A DNA stretch of 64,000 nucleotides from Yersinia mollaretii ATCC 43969. Lineage in GTDB: Bacteria > Pseudomonadota > Gammaproteobacteria > Enterobacterales > Enterobacteriaceae. Under the pieces are notes generated by a model, which was given only the letters and a program-made list of their open reading frames with translations, ran no database searches and was not told the DNA's origin. The translations under genes were made by a program, and so were the position numbers. Numbering within the stretch: position 1 is the first letter of the stretch; the number at the start of each line of letters is the position of its first letter. This document shows, one piece after another, positions 25,048 through 33,332 of this stretch. Location: assembly GCF_013282725.1 (NCBI RefSeq), contig NZ_CP054043.1, forward strand, positions 992,001-1,056,000, read 5' to 3'.

Positions 25048-27309
25048 TCATAAATACTTTTTAATGTTACGGTTGGCATCGGCAGGTTTAAGTTGAGTAC
25101 CTGTTTTATAATCGAACGCGCCTAAATGTTGGCCATCACTAACTCTATAACCCTCTAACTCACCATGCTGTGAATCCCATTCATATATTTTACGGCCTTT
25201 TTGATCAATCCAGCGCTCTCTTTTCCCTGAACCACCCTGTTTAGGAGTTTTTCGTTTACTTCTATTAAGATTTATAAAACCAGTAATATCTTCAGTCTTA
25301 GGCGCAGGATGATAATCATGGCCAGCCTCCGCCACCCCTTTCCTCGGTTTATTAAAATAAACATACACCGGCTCCAGCCCTGAGTCTGCTGGGAACCAGA
25401 TAACGTAGTCGTGGAAATCCTGCTCCTCCAGCGCGGGCTGGGGGAATACCGTATGGATCACCGCATGTCGGATTACAATCTCACCGGTATGCAGCGGGGT
25501 GACGGGTACACTGATGGGCTGTGGCAACACCGGGCTAATATCTGTTCCCGGCGGAGTCACTGGCGTAAACATAAATGTGCGGGGTGGCACGTTATCCGTG
25601 GTGAAAGTATAAGCCCCCTTAGCGGCATCATATTGTGCGCCAACCAGTTTTACCTTGGCGGACACCCCGCCGACTCCGGTTTTTACTGCATGGGCCTCCA
25701 TCAATCCATCAGTGTCAGTGATTAACATTCGAACCGGGAGTTCAATATCAGCACGCCTTGCTGACCAGCTCCCATGTGATAACCACATACTATGAAGAGG
25801 AATAGCCCCGGCTAACCGTGGGCGATCCCAATCCGAGGGGCGCGTTGACCCCTCCCCCGCCATCAGCGGATTGAAAGCGGCAGTAACAACCGCAGAAACA
25901 GCTGCTGCCGCTATTGGATCGGCAACCAGATAGTTAATCAGACGAAGAGTGCTGGCTAAGGGTAGGCGATCCCAGCCCAACGGTCGAAATGACTCGCCCT
26001 CCTCCTTCAGCGGATTGAAAGCAGCGGCAACAGTCACTGCCATTGGGCCTGCTACTGGGGTGGCTGCAACAGCATCGAGTCTGACCAGTGCCATTCGCAG
26101 TGAATCAATCAATCCCTGTGTGACCTCTTGCCCTAGCGTGATAGACCCCTTTCCAGCGACGGCAAGACCCGGCGGGTAGTAACTCCCCATAGAATAAGCG
26201 GGTAAAGAGTAAGTATCCTGACGAGTCGCTTCCTGCTGTCTGGCGTGTGCTTTTACTGCTTCTGCTGCTAGCCGTTCATTTTCAATACGTTGCCGCTCAG
26301 CCATTTCTGCCGCCAGCCGTTCGTTTTCAATACGTTGCCTTTCAGCCACTTCGGCCGCCTCTCGCTCCCTCCGCGCCTCCTCCCTAAGTTCATGAGTACT
26401 GACTATTCGAATCATCGAAATATACAGCGGCTCAATGCCTGATGTTTCGGGAAAGACAATGATGGCATCGTGGGTATGACGACCCGAAGGGGAGGTCACT
26501 GCTTTAATCGGGGCATTTTCAACTGGCGTCGCCGTGGGTTTTCCCGCCACTGTCGGCTGCGTTTGATGGCTGGGTTCGATACTCTCAACCACATTGATAT
26601 GTATCGGCGTGACACCGGGAACAGGCGCGGTATAGACATTCGGTGTCGCCGTGGGCACCGCCTTAACCACCGGAACCCGCTGTGTCACTGTCGGATTTTT
26701 GATGAGCACCGCCTGTTGCACCCCCTCTTGCGTTACATCACTGATGCGGACATTAACCGCAACCTCATCAACCGTTTTTAACGTCTCTTTCGGTATATCG
26801 GTGACTCTGTCAGCGGGCAACACCGGGGTGGTAAAGTAATTTCCCATCGGGGGATCCGGAGCAATCGAGGAGGGCATCATGCCCATCACCACCACCCCAA
26901 TGGGGCTGGTGCGCATCGCCCATGACCCGATGCGGGCTAAGTTACTTTCGACAAATGCCGCCACCACCGACAGTCGGCTTAAGGTGATCCCCCAGCCCCC
27001 ATCAATTAAGGTAATCACCGCCGGCACACCGCCCACCGCCATATAAGCCTGCATATCGGGCCGCTGTGCCAGACTCGGCGCATGACCGACATTTTGTGAC
27101 GGGTTATTTCCTCCCCGGCCCCCGCCACGATTGCTATTACCAAACTGGCTTGGGCTATAGTGATGAACCTTGCCGTAGGGCGTATTTGAAGTGCCCCAGC
27201 CACTGCCGCGATTCGAATTGTGACTACTCCCCCCGGTTGGCCCACCTTTAACGCCACCGGTGGGGCCTCGGCTACCGTGGCCCGTCACATTACTGTGTCC
27301 TTCACCCAT
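25048..27309 (-). CDS. S-type bacteriocin with colicin E3-type 16S rRNase domain
   Basis: 753 residues. The N-terminus is Gly/Asn-rich and carries a TolB-box-like GSGWGTSNTPYG (residues 35-46; compare GSGWSSENNPWG in E colicins), pointing to Tol-dependent entry. A hydrophobic stretch near residues 90-155 follows, then two tandem 15-residue units of coiled coil (AERQRIENERLAAE, about 320-355), a pyocin-S domain (VKTGVGGVSAKVKLVGAQYD ... FHDYVIWFP) and the cytotoxic domain (last ~91 residues: GHDYHPAPKTED, GRKIYEWDSQHGELEGY, NIKKYL). The tip should cut 16S rRNA in the decoding site near position 1493. The immunity gene follows directly. Confidence 0.93.
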   Translation of the reverse strand: MGEGHSNVTGHGSRGPTGGVKGGPTGGSSHNSNRGSGWGTSNTPYGKVHHYSPSQFGNSNRGGGRGGNNPSQNVGHAPSLAQRPDMQAYMAVGGVPAVITLIDGGWGITLSRLSVVAAFVESNLARIGSWAMRTSPIGVVVMGMMPSSIAPDPPMGNYFTTPVLPADRVTDIPKETLKTVDEVAVNVRISDVTQEGVQQAVLIKNPTVTQRVPVVKAVPTATPNVYTAPVPGVTPIHINVVESIEPSHQTQPTVAGKPTATPVENAPIKAVTSPSGRHTHDAIIVFPETSGIEPLYISMIRIVSTHELREEARREREAAEVAERQRIENERLAAEMAERQRIENERLAAEAVKAHARQQEATRQDTYSLPAYSMGSYYPPGLAVAGKGSITLGQEVTQGLIDSLRMALVRLDAVAATPVAGPMAVTVAAAFNPLKEEGESFRPLGWDRLPLASTLRLINYLVADPIAAAAVSAVVTAAFNPLMAGEGSTRPSDWDRPRLAGAIPLHSMWLSHGSWSARRADIELPVRMLITDTDGLMEAHAVKTGVGGVSAKVKLVGAQYDAAKGAYTFTTDNVPPRTFMFTPVTPPGTDISPVLPQPISVPVTPLHTGEIVIRHAVIHTVFPQPALEEQDFHDYVIWFPADSGLEPVYVYFNKPRKGVAEAGHDYHPAPKTEDITGFINLNRSKRKTPKQGGSGKRERWIDQKGRKIYEWDSQHGELEGYRVSDGQHLGAFDYKTGTQLKPADANRNIKKYL

Positions 27310-27407
27310 AATTAATTTCCTTATTTAGAGTTGAGTTTCACCATTAATAAAAATATTTATTAGTCTATTTTCCTTTCCTACCTCCTGATATTGATCCGCC
27401 ATTGAAT

Positions 27408-27773
27408 TTATTTCTTGTGCATCTCCAGCACGATATTGGATTGCGTCATACACCCATCAATAAAACTCTCGGCGATTTGCAATTGACGCCTAATTTCTCG
27501 CTCATTACATTTTTTCAGTCGGGCAATTGAGGCTTTAGATTGCCCATAGACATAATGACGAATAATAAGCTCCAGCTCTTTTTCTCTGGCCGCCCGTTGT
27601 AAATTCCCGACTGTCATATCAATTGCCAAACCATCATTATCACTACAGGACTCAAGCTGTTTCCCTCTCAGGGATATTCCTCTAAATCCACTGGCGATAT
27701 GGGGATAGTCGAGACGACTATTATCTCTGGCCCACACGCCCCATCGAGCGAGAACAGTTTGTATATCAGCCAT
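27408..27773 (-). CDS. Antitermination protein Q-like regulator, copy 1
   Basis: A 121-residue protein of the phage antitermination Q family (the 82/DUF1133-like group): MADIQTVLARWGVWARDN, CSDNDGLAID, HYVYGQSKASIARLKKCNER (helix-turn-helix-like) and AESFIDGC. ATG 27773 is chosen for its AAGGAGAG site; the longer frame has none. It lies 98 bp upstream of the rRNase bacteriocin gene in the same direction. Q-type control of bacteriocin transcription, in place of phage late genes, is the likely role. It is nearly identical to the copy at 30075. Confidence 0.88.
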   Translation of the reverse strand: MADIQTVLARWGVWARDNSRLDYPHIASGFRGISLRGKQLESCSDNDGLAIDMTVGNLQRAAREKELELIIRHYVYGQSKASIARLKKCNEREIRRQLQIAESFIDGCMTQSNIVLEMHKK

Positions 27774-27853
27774 AACATCTCTCCTTGTTATACCCACCAT
27801 GTTTAAATTTGCAGGCAGGCGGCAACTTGAAATCTATTGGGTGTATATTTAAA

Positions 27854-28046
27854 ATCCTTTTTATTTGTTTCTAATATAGACAGCAGCAACACCCATAAAT
27901 AAAAAGACCTCACTAATTAGCAAGGTCTTTTATTATGAGAGAAATTATTTTATGACTGCGGGAATTAAAAGAGTCGGTTCTTCGCGATGAACTTAACCAC
28001 GATTAACACCTTACAGGAGTTTTTTCGGGCCGTGATAGCATTAATT
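27854..28046 (-). repeat. Control region of bacteriocin unit 1 (repeat copy 1)
   Basis: About 190 bp upstream of Q copy 1 match 30475-30666, upstream of Q copy 2, with scattered changes. The most conserved parts are a terminator hairpin, the block ggttcttcgcgatg and the block gagttttttcgggccgtgat. Strong conservation of non-coding DNA at both units implies a shared promoter or regulator target. No canonical LexA box (CTGT-N8-ACAG) was found by eye. Confidence 0.75.
27902..27931 (-). terminator. Terminator/attenuator upstream of Q copy 1
   Basis: A 9-bp stem (AAAAGACCT / AGGTCTTTT) with a 12-base loop and T tracts on both sides lies between the conserved upstream block and the Q start. It is a plausible attenuator that Q or another factor overrides. 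Confidence 0.7.
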
Positions 28047-28088
28047 GAATCATCTTTACGACTCTGGACACAGAATTGTGTACAGAGT

Positions 28089-28120
28089 CTATAACCGCCA
28101 TAAAAGACAGTTATATTATT
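28089..28120. terminator. Imperfect terminator after the second DNase immunity gene
   Basis: A partial copy of the 16893-type hairpin (ATAACCG ... CAGTTAT with one mismatch), 16 bp beyond the immunity stop. The right flank (tgctcagctatttaaactac) matches that at 24001-24020 exactly, showing that the 3' end of this unit is copied from, or shared with, the orphan module. Confidence 0.7.
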
Positions 28121-28135
28121 GCTCAGCTATTTAAA

Positions 28136-28393
28136 CTACGCTTTAAAACCGGGCTTGCCGTTTTCGGCACGCCATTTTTTTACAGTTTGAAGTATTCCTT
28201 CAGGACTCTCATCGGCTCCAGCGTCTGGATAGTAAATCAAATCAGAGCCATCAGGATGCTCAATGACTTTGGTGAAGTTTCTGACCCAAATATTGTGTAA
28301 CGCTTCACTTTCAGTATTGGCATCGCAAATATTCAGAATAAGATCTAAAAATTCAGATTCGGTATAATCTTCATACTTATCTTTAAGTTCCAT
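28136..28393 (-). CDS. DNase colicin/pyocin immunity protein
   Basis: An 85-residue paralogue of the immunity protein at 24017, of the colicin E2/E9 immunity family. It has HPDGSDLIYYP and the identical KKWRAENGKPGFKA tail, while the central specificity helices differ. Its ATG directly follows the toxin stop codon without spacing, so translation is probably coupled. It should protect against the DNase encoded upstream. Confidence 0.93.
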   Translation of the reverse strand: MELKDKYEDYTESEFLDLILNICDANTESEALHNIWVRNFTKVIEHPDGSDLIYYPDAGADESPEGILQTVKKWRAENGKPGFKA

Positions 28394-29986
28394 TTATTCA
28401 CCTTTGTTCCTGGATTGAATTTTAATATAGCGCTTCGGCGTGGCGATACGCAGATTATCCATGTCGTAAACCGCCCCTCCTTCTTTCATCGTATTAACAT
28501 GATGGCACTCGAATTTATCGCGCCCGTTAATTTTTTCTGATGCTGGAGTGAATGGGGAGAACCTTTTTTTCATCAATGAAATGTTGTGTCGTTTGAACTG
28601 CCGGGATAATTCAGGGTCATGCCCGACAACGGCCCAGAACGCCTCACTGAATTTATCAAAAGTACTGAACCGCCTGCCGCGTAATTGGTCTGCAATAGCA
28701 GTGGGAATAGCGGCACCTAATCCCCTTGCCGCCCCCGCGAACCAAAGACCAGACACCGTTTTCCCCTGCCCAGAGACAGTACCCGACTCATATCGTGGGT
28801 TTTTAAAATAAACATAAACCGGCTCTAATCCCGAATTGGCGGGGAACCCGATGATGTAATCGTGGAAATCCCGATCTTCCCATGTGGGCTGGGGGAGCAC
28901 AGTATGAATGACGGCATGTCGAATCACCACGCCACCGGTATGTCGCGAGGCGGGTGCTGTACTTGCCGCTGCTGGCACCCCCATGCTGATATCCGCGCCT
29001 GACGAGGTGAAGGTAAAAGTACGGGGCAGCCGATGATCCGTGGTGAAAGTATAGGTCTCTTGGTGTGCATCATATTGTGCAGCAACCACTTTGACCTTGG
29101 CGGAGATACCAGCAACCCCCGTTTTTACTGCATGGATCTCCATAAAGCCATCCGCATCAGCGATTAACATTCGAATCGGGAGTTCAATGTCATCTTGCTT
29201 TGCTGACCCCGTTGCAGGTGAAATCCCTAGGTTGCTGAGGGGGATACTGCCCGCTAAAGGGGGGCGATCCCAGCAGGGTGATTGATGTAAGCCTTTATCT
29301 ACCTTTACGGGGTAGAAAGCCGCAGCCACTGTCACCGCCAGCGGGCCTGCCATCGAAGCGGCAGTCCCCGTGCTGAGTTTGAACAGTGCCATTCGCAATG
29401 AGGCACCTAATCCCTGCGTCACCTCTGGCTCAAGCGCGATAGCCCCCTTTCCGGCAACGGCAAAACCCGGCGGATACAAATTCCCCACCGGGTGCGCGGA
29501 TAGAGAGTAGGTATTTTGACGAATCGCTTCCTGCTGTTCAGCCTGTGCTTTCGACGCCTCGACAACCAACCTTTGGTGTTCAACACGTTGCCGCTCTGCT
29601 GTTTCTGCGACCCATCGCTCATAGGTAATACGATGTTGCTCTGCGGTTTCATCAATCTGTCGTGCGCTTTCATCAACCTGTAGTTCGGTTTCATCAACCT
29701 GTCGTGCGCTTTCAACAAGTGGTGTCTTGACTGCCTCAACAGCCATATCGGCGCTCAATGTCACCTCTGTGGGTAAATTGTCGGCAACGACGACCGCCTC
29801 CTCCTCCGCAGCAGCGGGATTAGGGCTATCCGTCCCAGCGGGGATAGGCTCCCATACCCAGCGTCCTTTGCGGTGGTTGCGATGACCGCGCCCCTCTCCC
29901 GCCGAATTTTTCCCCCGATGACGACGACCCAATCCGGTTAACTCTCGGCGGCCATAAATGACTTCACGGTGGAGTATCTCACTCAT
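28394..29986 (-). CDS. S-type bacteriocin with HNH DNase domain, catalytic histidines altered
   Basis: 530 residues. The N-terminus is short, basic and unlike that of the 753-residue neighbour: there is no Gly-rich TolB box and no hydrophobic segment. A degenerate heptad region (DETELQVDESARQIDE; AETAERQRVEHQRL) is followed by a pyocin-S domain similar to the neighbour's (VKTGVAGISAKVKV; FHDYIIGFPANSGLEPVYVY), and the C-terminus is E9-like (IADQLRGRRFSTFDKFSEAF, FECHHVNTM, YDMDNLRIATPKRYIKIQ). The last HNH histidines, RHxxIH in the family, read RYIKIQ here, so two metal ligands are missing. The DNase may be inactive or altered. Confidence 0.9.
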   Translation of the reverse strand: MSEILHREVIYGRRELTGLGRRHRGKNSAGEGRGHRNHRKGRWVWEPIPAGTDSPNPAAAEEEAVVVADNLPTEVTLSADMAVEAVKTPLVESARQVDETELQVDESARQIDETAEQHRITYERWVAETAERQRVEHQRLVVEASKAQAEQQEAIRQNTYSLSAHPVGNLYPPGFAVAGKGAIALEPEVTQGLGASLRMALFKLSTGTAASMAGPLAVTVAAAFYPVKVDKGLHQSPCWDRPPLAGSIPLSNLGISPATGSAKQDDIELPIRMLIADADGFMEIHAVKTGVAGISAKVKVVAAQYDAHQETYTFTTDHRLPRTFTFTSSGADISMGVPAAASTAPASRHTGGVVIRHAVIHTVLPQPTWEDRDFHDYIIGFPANSGLEPVYVYFKNPRYESGTVSGQGKTVSGLWFAGAARGLGAAIPTAIADQLRGRRFSTFDKFSEAFWAVVGHDPELSRQFKRHNISLMKKRFSPFTPASEKINGRDKFECHHVNTMKEGGAVYDMDNLRIATPKRYIKIQSRNKGE

Positions 29987-30074
29987 ACTTAATTTCCTTA
30001 TTTAGAGTTGAATTCTATAATTAATGAGAATGGTTATTACGCTATTGTGTTTCACACCTCCTAATATTGCTGCT

Positions 30075-30449
30075 CTATCGGAGTTTGTTTTTATGCATTT
30101 CCAATGTGATATGGGATTGTGTGAAGCACCCATCAATAAAACTCTCGGCGATTTGTAATTGACGCCGAATCTCCCGTTCATTGCATTTTTTTAATCGGGC
30201 AATTGAGGCTTTAGATTGCCCATAGACATAATGACGAATAATAAGATCCAGCTCTTTCTCTCTGGCCGCGCGCTTTAAATACCCGACGGTAGTATCAATC
30301 GCCAAACCATCATTATCACTACAGGACTCAAGCTGCTTCCCTCCTGAGGTTATCCCCCTAAATCCACTGGCGATATGGGGATAGTCCAGATGTGCATTAT
30401 CTCTGGCCCAGACTCCCCAACGTGTGAGAACAGTTTGTATATCAGCCAT
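30075..30449 (-). CDS. Antitermination protein Q-like regulator, copy 2
   Basis: A 124-residue near-copy of the Q-like protein at 27408 (MADIQTVLTRWGVWARDN; CSDNDGLAID; KKCNEREIRRQLQIAESFID). ATG 30449 has the same AAGGAG site. It precedes the DNase-type bacteriocin gene by 88 bp, repeating the order Q, toxin, immunity. The two units clearly arose by tandem duplication with later toxin-tip replacement. Confidence 0.88.
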   Translation of the reverse strand: MADIQTVLTRWGVWARDNAHLDYPHIASGFRGITSGGKQLESCSDNDGLAIDTTVGYLKRAAREKELDLIIRHYVYGQSKASIARLKKCNEREIRRQLQIAESFIDGCFTQSHITLEMHKNKLR

Positions 30450-30474
30450 AACATCTCTCCTTGTTATATTTGAG

Positions 30475-30666
30475 TCCTTTTGATTTACTTTTAATATAAG
30501 TAGCAACCCTACCCACAAACAGAAAGACCTCACTAATTAGCGAGGTCTTTTATTATTGGGAATAATTCTTTATCACTGAGGGAATAAAAAGAATAGGTTC
30601 TTCGCGATGGACTTAATCACGATTAACACCTTACAAGAGTTTTTTCGGGCCGTGATAGCATTAATT
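30475..30666 (-). repeat. Control region of bacteriocin unit 2 (repeat copy 2)
   Basis: Matches 27854-28046. It contains the same hairpin and the same two conserved blocks (ggttcttcgcgatg; gagttttttcgggccgtgat) between Q copy 2 and the ilvC terminator. Confidence 0.75.
30522..30550 (-). terminator. Terminator/attenuator upstream of Q copy 2
   Basis: An 8-bp stem (AAAGACCT / AGGTCTTT) with a 12-base loop and a T run, equivalent to 27902-27931. Confidence 0.7.
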
Positions 30667-30704
30667 TAAAATTTTTTTCGGCAAGAAATAGATAAAATAT
30701 GAGA

Positions 30705-30740
30705 TAAAAAAAACCGCTGCCATTCATTAATGGCAGCGGT
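30705..30740 (-). terminator. ilvC terminator
   Basis: Perfect 12-bp stem (ACCGCTGCCATT / AATGGCAGCGGT) with a 4-base loop, followed on the minus strand by a run of eight T. It is 21 bp past the ilvC stop. Confidence 0.9.
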
Positions 30741-30761
30741 CTCAAAGATGAAGAGCGATTA

Positions 30762-32240
30762 TTATCCAGCGACAGCAATACGTTTCATATCGGTCATATA
30801 CCCACGCAGCTTATGGCCTACCGCTTCGATCGGATGATTACGGATAGCTTCATTGGCATCACGCAGTTGGGCATTATCTACCGCAGTACCGGCAACACTT
30901 TTACCCAAATCACCCGCTTGCAGTGAATCCATAAATTTACCTTTCAACAACGGAACAGCGGCGTTAGCGAACAGGTAGTTACCATATTCTGCGGTATCAG
31001 AGATCACCACGTTCATTTCATACAGGCGCTTACGAGCAATGGTATTCGCAATCAGTGGCAGTTCATGCAGAGATTCGTAATAAGCTGACTCTTCGATAAT
31101 GCCGGAATCAACCATAGTTTCGAATGCCAACTCAACCCCAGCTTTTACCATAGCAATCATCAATACACCGTGGTCGAAATACTCTTGCTCAGAGATTTTA
31201 CCTTCAAACTGTGGCGCATTCTCAAAGGCTGTTCTGCCCGTCTCTTCACGCCAGCCCAGCAATTTCGCATCATCGTTAGCCCAGTCAGCCATCATGCCAC
31301 TAGAGAACTCACCGGAAATGATGTCATCCATGTGCTTCTGGAACAGCGGTGCCATGATCTCTTTCAGTTGCTCAGACAAAGCATAAGCACGCAGTTTCGC
31401 TGGGTTAGATAAGCGATCCATCATCAGCGTGATGCCACCTTGTTTCAGTGCTTCGGTGATGGTTTCCCAGCCGAATTGAACCAGTTTTTCAGCGTATGCC
31501 GCGTCGGTACCTTCAGAAACCAGCTTGTCGAAACACAGCAGTGAACCGGCCTGCAACATACCACAGAGGATAGTTTGCTCGCCCATCAAGTCAGATTTTA
31601 CTTCCGCAACAAAAGAAGATTCCAGAACACCAGCACGGTGGCCGCCCGTGGCTGCCGCCCAAGCTTTAGCGATTGCCATGCCTTCGCCTTTAGGGTCGTT
31701 TTCTGGGTGAACCGCGATCAGTGTCGGCACACCAAAACCCCGTTTGTACTCTTCGCGAACTTCAGTCCCGGGGCATTTTGGCGCAACCATCACCACGGTG
31801 ATGTCTTTACGCACTTGCTCGCCCACTTCAACAATGTTGAAACCATGGGAGTAACCCAGCGCTGCGCCATCCTTCATCAGTGGCTGAACCGCCTGAACCA
31901 CTGCGGAGTGCTGTTTGTCTGGAGTCAAGTTAACCACCAAATCTGCCTGTGGGATCAACTCTTCGTAAGTGCCGACTTTGAAGCCATTTTCAGTCGCTTT
32001 GCGCCATGAAGCCCGCTTCTCGGCAATGGCTTCTTTACGCAGAGCGTAAGCTACGTCCAGACCGGAGTCGCGCATGTTTAAGCCCTGATTCAGCCCTTGT
32101 GCGCCACAGCCCACGATCACCACTTTTTTCCCTTTCAGGTAGCCCGCTTCATCGGCGAATTCGTCACGTGCCATAAAACGACACTTACCTAATTGTGCCA
32201 ACTGCTGACGCAGGTTCAATGTGTTGAAATAGTTAGCCAT
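30762..32240 (-). CDS. ilvC: Ketol-acid reductoisomerase (class II)
   Basis: A 492-residue enzyme of isoleucine/valine synthesis that converts acetolactate and acetohydroxybutyrate to the dihydroxy acids with NADPH and Mg2+. ATG 32240 ([18 protein letters not shown]) gives the E. coli length; the longer frame reaches into the promoter. The Rossmann motif [17 protein letters not shown] is seen, and two copies of the helical KARI domain make it the long class II form typical of enterobacteria. It is divergent from ilvY, whose product activates it. Confidence 0.98.
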   Translation of the reverse strand: MANYFNTLNLRQQLAQLGKCRFMARDEFADEAGYLKGKKVVIVGCGAQGLNQGLNMRDSGLDVAYALRKEAIAEKRASWRKATENGFKVGTYEELIPQADLVVNLTPDKQHSAVVQAVQPLMKDGAALGYSHGFNIVEVGEQVRKDITVVMVAPKCPGTEVREEYKRGFGVPTLIAVHPENDPKGEGMAIAKAWAAATGGHRAGVLESSFVAEVKSDLMGEQTILCGMLQAGSLLCFDKLVSEGTDAAYAEKLVQFGWETITEALKQGGITLMMDRLSNPAKLRAYALSEQLKEIMAPLFQKHMDDIISGEFSSGMMADWANDDAKLLGWREETGRTAFENAPQFEGKISEQEYFDHGVLMIAMVKAGVELAFETMVDSGIIEESAYYESLHELPLIANTIARKRLYEMNVVISDTAEYGNYLFANAAVPLLKGKFMDSLQAGDLGKSVAGTAVDNAQLRDANEAIRNHPIEAVGHKLRGYMTDMKRIAVAG

Positions 32241-32416
32241 GGTATTACTCCGTTCAGATTCTGTTTTGTGGGTGTAGGGGATAACCTTGGATTCACTATA
32301 TGACAGGAAACACATTGCTGAAATTGATATATTAACAATGTCATATTGCAGATTCTGCAATACAGCCTATTCCTGATGCAATACAATGGATATTCTCCCC
32401 CAAGAGGCTGTCTGTG
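32241..32416. promoter_or_regulatory. ilvC-ilvY divergent control region
   Basis: A 176-bp region between the divergent genes. In E. coli IlvY binds tandem operators here, represses its own gene and activates ilvC when acetolactate or acetohydroxybutyrate is present. The sequence contains a palindromic stretch rich in TTGCANNNTGCAA-like dyads (for example about 32345-32385, ATTGCAGATTCTGCAAT), a good candidate operator. Confidence 0.75.
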
Positions 32417-33298
32417 ATGGATTTACGTGATCTAAAATTATTCCTGCATTTGGCTGAAAGCCGCCATTTTGGCCGTACCGCCAAAGCCATGCACGTCAGC
32501 CCATCCACCCTTTCGCGCCAGATCCAGCGGCTGGAAGAGACGATCGGCCAGCCACTCTTTTTACGTGATAATCGCACCGTCCAACTGACGGATGCGGGAA
32601 ACCAACTGAAATCCTTTGCGCAGCAGACCTTGCTGCAATATCAGCAATTGCGCCATGCTTTAGGCCAACACGGGCCATCACTGAGTGGCGAACTGCGGCT
32701 ATTTTGCTCAGTGACGGCCGCTTATAGCCATCTACCCCCGATTTTGGATCGCTTCCGGGCGCGACATCCACTGGTTGAAATCAAACTCACTACCGGTGAT
32801 GCGGCCGATGCGGTCGATAAAGTGCAATCTAATGAGGCTGATCTCGGGATTGCGGGCCGCCCTGAAGTGCTCCCCAACAGCGTGGCCTTTACCCAGATTG
32901 GCGAAATCCCGTTGGTGCTCATTGCGCCTGCACTCCCTTGCGCGGTACGGTCGCAGATCTCGGTTGATCAGCCCGATTGGGCCACGATCCCGTTTATTTT
33001 GCCGGAGCACGGGCCATCACGAAAACGCATTGATTTGTGGTTCCGCCGCCAACGCATCTCTAACCCATTAATTTACGCTACGGTTTCCGGTCATGAGGCG
33101 ATTGTGTCGATGGTCGCATTGGGCTGTGGAGTGGCACTGATTCCGTCAGTGGTGGTGGATAACAGCCCAGAACCGGTGCGCAACCGTATCTCCCTGCTGG
33201 ATGATGTCTCACTGGTGGAGCCGTTTGAATTGGGGGTTTGTGTCACCAAAAAACGGCTCAATGAGCCGTTGATTGAAGCCTTTTGGGGGCTGCTGTAA
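32417..33298 (+). CDS. ilvY: LysR-family activator of ilvC
   Basis: A 293-residue regulator. ATG 32417 is preferred over the GTG just before it because the family starts MDLRDLK. The winged helix reads FGRTAKAMHVSPSTLSRQIQ, and the effector domain includes LFCSVTAAYSHLPPILDRFR and TTGDAADAVDKV, as in E. coli IlvY. It ends KRLNEPLIEAFWGLL. Its final ~49 bp are duplicated at 38441-38489, past an inserted block of accessory genes. Confidence 0.96.
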   Translation: MDLRDLKLFLHLAESRHFGRTAKAMHVSPSTLSRQIQRLEETIGQPLFLRDNRTVQLTDAGNQLKSFAQQTLLQYQQLRHALGQHGPSLSGELRLFCSVTAAYSHLPPILDRFRARHPLVEIKLTTGDAADAVDKVQSNEADLGIAGRPEVLPNSVAFTQIGEIPLVLIAPALPCAVRSQISVDQPDWATIPFILPEHGPSRKRIDLWFRRQRISNPLIYATVSGHEAIVSMVALGCGVALIPSVVVDNSPEPVRNRISLLDDVSLVEPFELGVCVTKKRLNEPLIEAFWGLL

Positions 33299-33332
33299 TG
33301 CTAAATCCGGCCATGACTGGCTGGGCAATAGT

